Assembly (NCBI GenBank): GCA_012797215.1
Contig: JAAZPN010000233.1
Location: forward strand, 1 to 14,394
Direction: 5' to 3'
Source: Chloroflexota bacterium
Lineage (GTDB): Bacteria; Chloroflexota; Anaerolineae; Anaerolineales; Anaerolineaceae
Length of the DNA: 14,394 nt
Of the stretch, positions 14,072 to 14,394 are shown one piece after another (position 1 is the stretch's first letter; each line of letters begins with the position of its first letter). Position numbers and translations under genes: made by a program. The notes beneath the pieces were generated by a model. That model was not told where the DNA came from, did no database searches, and saw only the letters and a list, made by a program, of their open reading frames with translations.

Positions 14072-14394
14072 CTAATCCTGGGTTTCTTCTGTCCCGGAGG
14101 ATTCCGGTTCGGGAGTCGCTGCGGTATCAGCAACTTCTACTTCTGGGGTTTCTTCAGTCTCAGCGACTTCTGTTTCGGTAGTGTCTACCGTCAAATCCTG
14201 AGGAATATCGCCAACAATATCGCCCAGGGTTTCGCCAGCAGAGGAGCCAACAACGTCCAGATCCTGGGCAAGCGACTTCCAGTCCTGATCGGCATACTGC
14301 GCAGAATCCACGCGGCGCATGCTCAGGCCGATGCGATGATTCTCTTCTTCGATGCGCAGGATGCGCAGCGCGACGCGGTCGCCAACCTTCAGGA
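14072..14394 (-). CDS. S1 RNA-binding domain protein, C-terminal part
   Basis: The frame is open to the right edge, so only the last 106 residues are present. The first 29 (LKVGDRVALRILRIEEENHR onward, ending GLSMRR) are the second half of an S1 OB-fold, with the typical strand that ends a repeat. The remainder is a low-complexity tail rich in Glu, Thr, Pro and Val and very acidic, probably disordered. Ribosomal protein S1-like proteins, which hold mRNA on the 30S subunit through several S1 repeats, are the best guess, but the repeat count lies outside the window. Other S1-domain proteins remain possible. A strong terminator follows. Confidence 0.85.
   Translation of the reverse strand, partial: LKVGDRVALRILRIEEENHRIGLSMRRVDSAQYADQDWKSLAQDLDVVGSSAGETLGDIVGDIPQDLTVDTTETEVAETEETPEVEVADTAATPEPESSGTEETQD

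Overview
The window is a compact, gene-dense stretch of chromosome. All genes are bacterial and full-length, except one cut at each edge. The family mix suggests a member of the Chloroflexota, probably class Anaerolineae. It includes a DUF348/G5/3D wall protein with a variant 3D core next to rsmA, a stand-alone beta-class DNA methyltransferase, an MscL with a zinc ribbon, a paired M16B peptidase, and an S1-type protein with an acidic Glu/Thr tail. This assignment rests on remembered family resemblance, not on a search. I see no tRNA, rRNA, insertion sequence, CRISPR array, integrase or phage gene, and no gene-free stretch longer than about 120 bases.

Layout. (1) Positions 1-4681, plus strand: the 3' part of mfd (transcription-repair coupling), then a membrane-anchored DUF348-G5-3D wall protein whose stop overlaps the start of rsmA (16S rRNA dimethyltransferase). 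The wall protein beside rsmA echoes yabE-rnmV-ksgA in Bacillota and rpfB-ksgA in Actinomycetota. A bidirectional terminator closes the block at 4695-4726. (2) Positions 4735-5205, minus strand: a proline-rich, tail-anchored protein of unknown function. It is divergent from mscL, with back-to-back promoters and two palindromes between them. (3) Positions 5325-8766, plus strand: mscL, then a tightly overlapping trio of DNA methyltransferase, nucleoside phosphorylase-like protein and alkaline-phosphatase-superfamily phosphodiesterase. (4) Positions 8774-14017, minus strand: an apparent six-gene operon. In transcription order it holds an M19 dipeptidase, a four-helix membrane protein, the catalytic M16 subunit, the non-catalytic M16 subunit, acpS and a metallophosphoesterase. 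(5) Positions 14072-14394, minus strand: the C-terminal end of an S1-domain protein, with its own terminator lying just in front of the dipeptidase start.

How the genes may work together. Block 1 is housekeeping: DNA repair, cell-wall remodelling and ribosome maturation. The methyltransferase-phosphorylase-phosphodiesterase trio is the most system-like unit. Its overlaps of 4 and 8 bases imply coupled translation, and the three activities could jointly handle nucleotides or modified nucleosides, but that link is inference. The minus-strand operon joins peptide breakdown (M19 plus an M16 pair) to carrier-protein activation (AcpS) and a phosphatase. Nothing in the window is a recognisable defence island or an obviously new system. 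The best leads are the trio, the MscL zinc ribbon, the operator-like palindromes, and the terminator abutting the dipeptidase start.
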